Assembly: GCF_000150955.2 (NCBI RefSeq) | Contig: NC_011672.1 | Location: forward strand, 992,001 to 1,056,000 | DNA from: Phaeodactylum tricornutum CCAP 1055/1 | Taxonomy: Eukaryota; Bacillariophyta; Bacillariophyceae; Surirellales; Neidiaceae | Length of the DNA stretch: 64,000 bases | Direction of reading: 5' to 3' | Part shown: piece by piece, positions 62,969 through 64,000 of the stretch | Layout of the letters: each line of letters opens with the position of its first letter | How positions within the stretch are numbered: position 1 is the stretch's first letter | The notes under the pieces: model-generated | What the model was told of the DNA's origin: nothing | The model's database searches: none | Seen by the model: the letters and a program-made list of their open reading frames with translations, nothing else | Position numbers and translations under genes: made by a program

Positions 62969-63537
62969 CTACATTGTTCTCTTCCTGCCGCAATCATGCT
63001 TGAAGGACTCACAGTTTGTTCATCGGAGTATGCGATGCTGAAATTTGCTGCGGAACGCTGTTCTCACATGTAACCTCTTTTATTGACTGAGAGATCCACT
63101 TTAGAGTGCATCAAGGAATCCTATAAAACCCTCAAGAGTGCATCAAGGAATCCTATAATTCCCTCAAGAGTGCATTTTATTGTTTAAATTTCTGTAAACG
63201 AAACTACAAAAGCGCATTCACTTGTTCTTGGAATAAGGGACAGCCAAGTATTGACAGTGGCAGCAGTTATTGAGAAATATATGCTACTAAAGCGATCACT
63301 TTCCGTAAAGATTTAACAAGATTTCATAAGAGATGACCGTCTTTTATCATGTTTCTGCTGTAAGGTACAACCAGCATCCAAGCTGTCGCTCTGTTCGTTG
63401 TATCGTGCATTAAGAAATGTGGTCTGAACGCCAAACGAAAGGCTGGCTTCTTTGTTTCGAGGCATTTCAGCTCTGTTGCCACGTCGTACTTTGCAGTAAG
63501 TGGTTGGAACATTTAGAGATTCTGCAATCTTGCTAAA
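62969..63537. other. Convergent intergenic region
   Basis: 569 bp between two converging 3' ends, containing the 32-bp repeat. Nothing else recognised. Confidence 0.4.
63103..63166. repeat. 32-bp tandem repeat
   Basis: Two full 32-bp units (63103-63134, 63135-63166) starting agagtgcatcaaggaatcct and differing at a few bases, then a partial third unit (agagtgcatttt) at 63167. It lies downstream of the preceding gene. Confidence 0.95.
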
Positions 63538-64000
63538 TCAGTCGGCGGGAGAGGAAGATTTATCACCATTCGATGGAACGCCACCGAAACCCCGGACGAT
63601 TGAAGAGCCCCACGAGCTGTTGGCCGGGATGGTAAGAAATGGAGAGCTCTGGTTCGAGCTCGTTTCGCCGGAGCGAAAGACATCCGTGCCAAACAAGCCT
63701 CCACCACTTCCAATAGTGGGAACAGTCCAGTCATCGTCATGTCTACTACCAATTTTACCAGCGCCCCAGGTTCCGGAAGACCCAAAGGCAAAGATGTGAC
63801 TGCGGGGTTCCGTTGAGTTGACCGTCGAAGACAACATCGGTGGATCCAAGCTTAAGTCTTCAAGACCCACACCTGCTAAACGACTCGTCGCTCTAGATTC
63901 AGCAGTATGCGATGGGGAATGCATAACAAAGTCCATGTCCTGCGTCGGATCAAAACCAAGACCCAAGATCTGAACGTCATCGTCGTCCTCTTCTTCAAGG
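63538..64000 (-). CDS. C-terminal part of an unknown protein (5' end outside window)
   Basis: The frame is open on the minus strand from the window edge to a stop at 63538, about 153 codons. It begins with an acidic run ('EEEDDDDVQILGLGF') and continues Ser/Gly-rich ('FGSSGTWGAGKIGS', 'SGGGLFGTDVFRSGE'), ending 'DKSSSPAD'. No domain recognised. Extension beyond 64000 is certain from the open frame. Confidence 0.6.
   Translation of the reverse strand, partial: LEEEDDDDVQILGLGFDPTQDMDFVMHSPSHTAESRATSRLAGVGLEDLSLDPPMLSSTVNSTEPRSHIFAFGSSGTWGAGKIGSRHDDDWTVPTIGSGGGLFGTDVFRSGETSSNQSSPFLTIPANSSWGSSIVRGFGGVPSNGDKSSSPAD

Overview
The window looks like nuclear DNA of a diatom, most likely a pennate species close to Phaeodactylum tricornutum (inference). 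The reasons are: a fucoxanthin-chlorophyll a/c protein with an AAAFAP-type signal/transit junction; several other presequences with an aromatic residue right after a signal peptide; short GT-AG introns, mostly 68-105 bp; tandem CRAL-TRIO-like domains joined to a bZIP-like region; and a protein with the stramenopile 'V-x-F ... GDHPS ... GPPLTL-W' motif. Most exon joins given here were worked out by hand from splice signals, reading phase and domain continuity; none was tested against transcripts.

Positions 1-21.2 kb are gene-dense: an ankyrin/TPR protein (partial), a membrane-anchored SGNH hydrolase-like protein, a Ser-rich unknown, a plastid-type PPR protein, a SEP-UBX p97 cofactor, the cohesin kleisin RAD21, a complex I NDUFA2-type subunit with a long tail, a GDT1/TMEM165 transporter with an EF-hand, the rRNA dimethylase DIM1, a DUF1764 protein, a CaMK-type kinase and a diatom-specific protein. 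Positions 21.6-45.9 kb hold an LHC antenna protein head-to-head with adenylosuccinate synthetase, mitochondrial OSCP, a second CaMK-type kinase head-to-head with a cyclic-nucleotide-dependent kinase (both starting with a Met-Gly acylation signal), a probable mitoribosomal bS21m head-to-head with PAM16, a Ser/Arg-rich unknown, the CRAL-TRIO x3/bZIP protein, a bromodomain protein and uroporphyrinogen-III synthase.

Positions 45.9-60.6 kb are an accessory, repeat-rich zone. It holds minisatellites, three copies of an undetermined repeat family (two of them an inverted pair), an OMS1-like methyltransferase, a 50-N assembly gap that cuts a plastid-type gene, and a 7.1 kb Mutator-like element with ~198 bp terminal inverted repeats, an uninterrupted transposase frame and a GC-rich Pro/His-rich second frame. 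Positions 60.7-64 kb return to ordinary genes: a PC-esterase-like SGNH protein, an unknown nuclear-type protein and the 3' end of another.

Themes that connect genes: mitochondrial biogenesis (NDUFA2, OSCP, bS21m, PAM16, OMS1-like), plastid function (PPR, LHC, UROS, the gap-truncated protein), and Ca2+/cyclic-nucleotide signalling (two CaMKs, one PKG).
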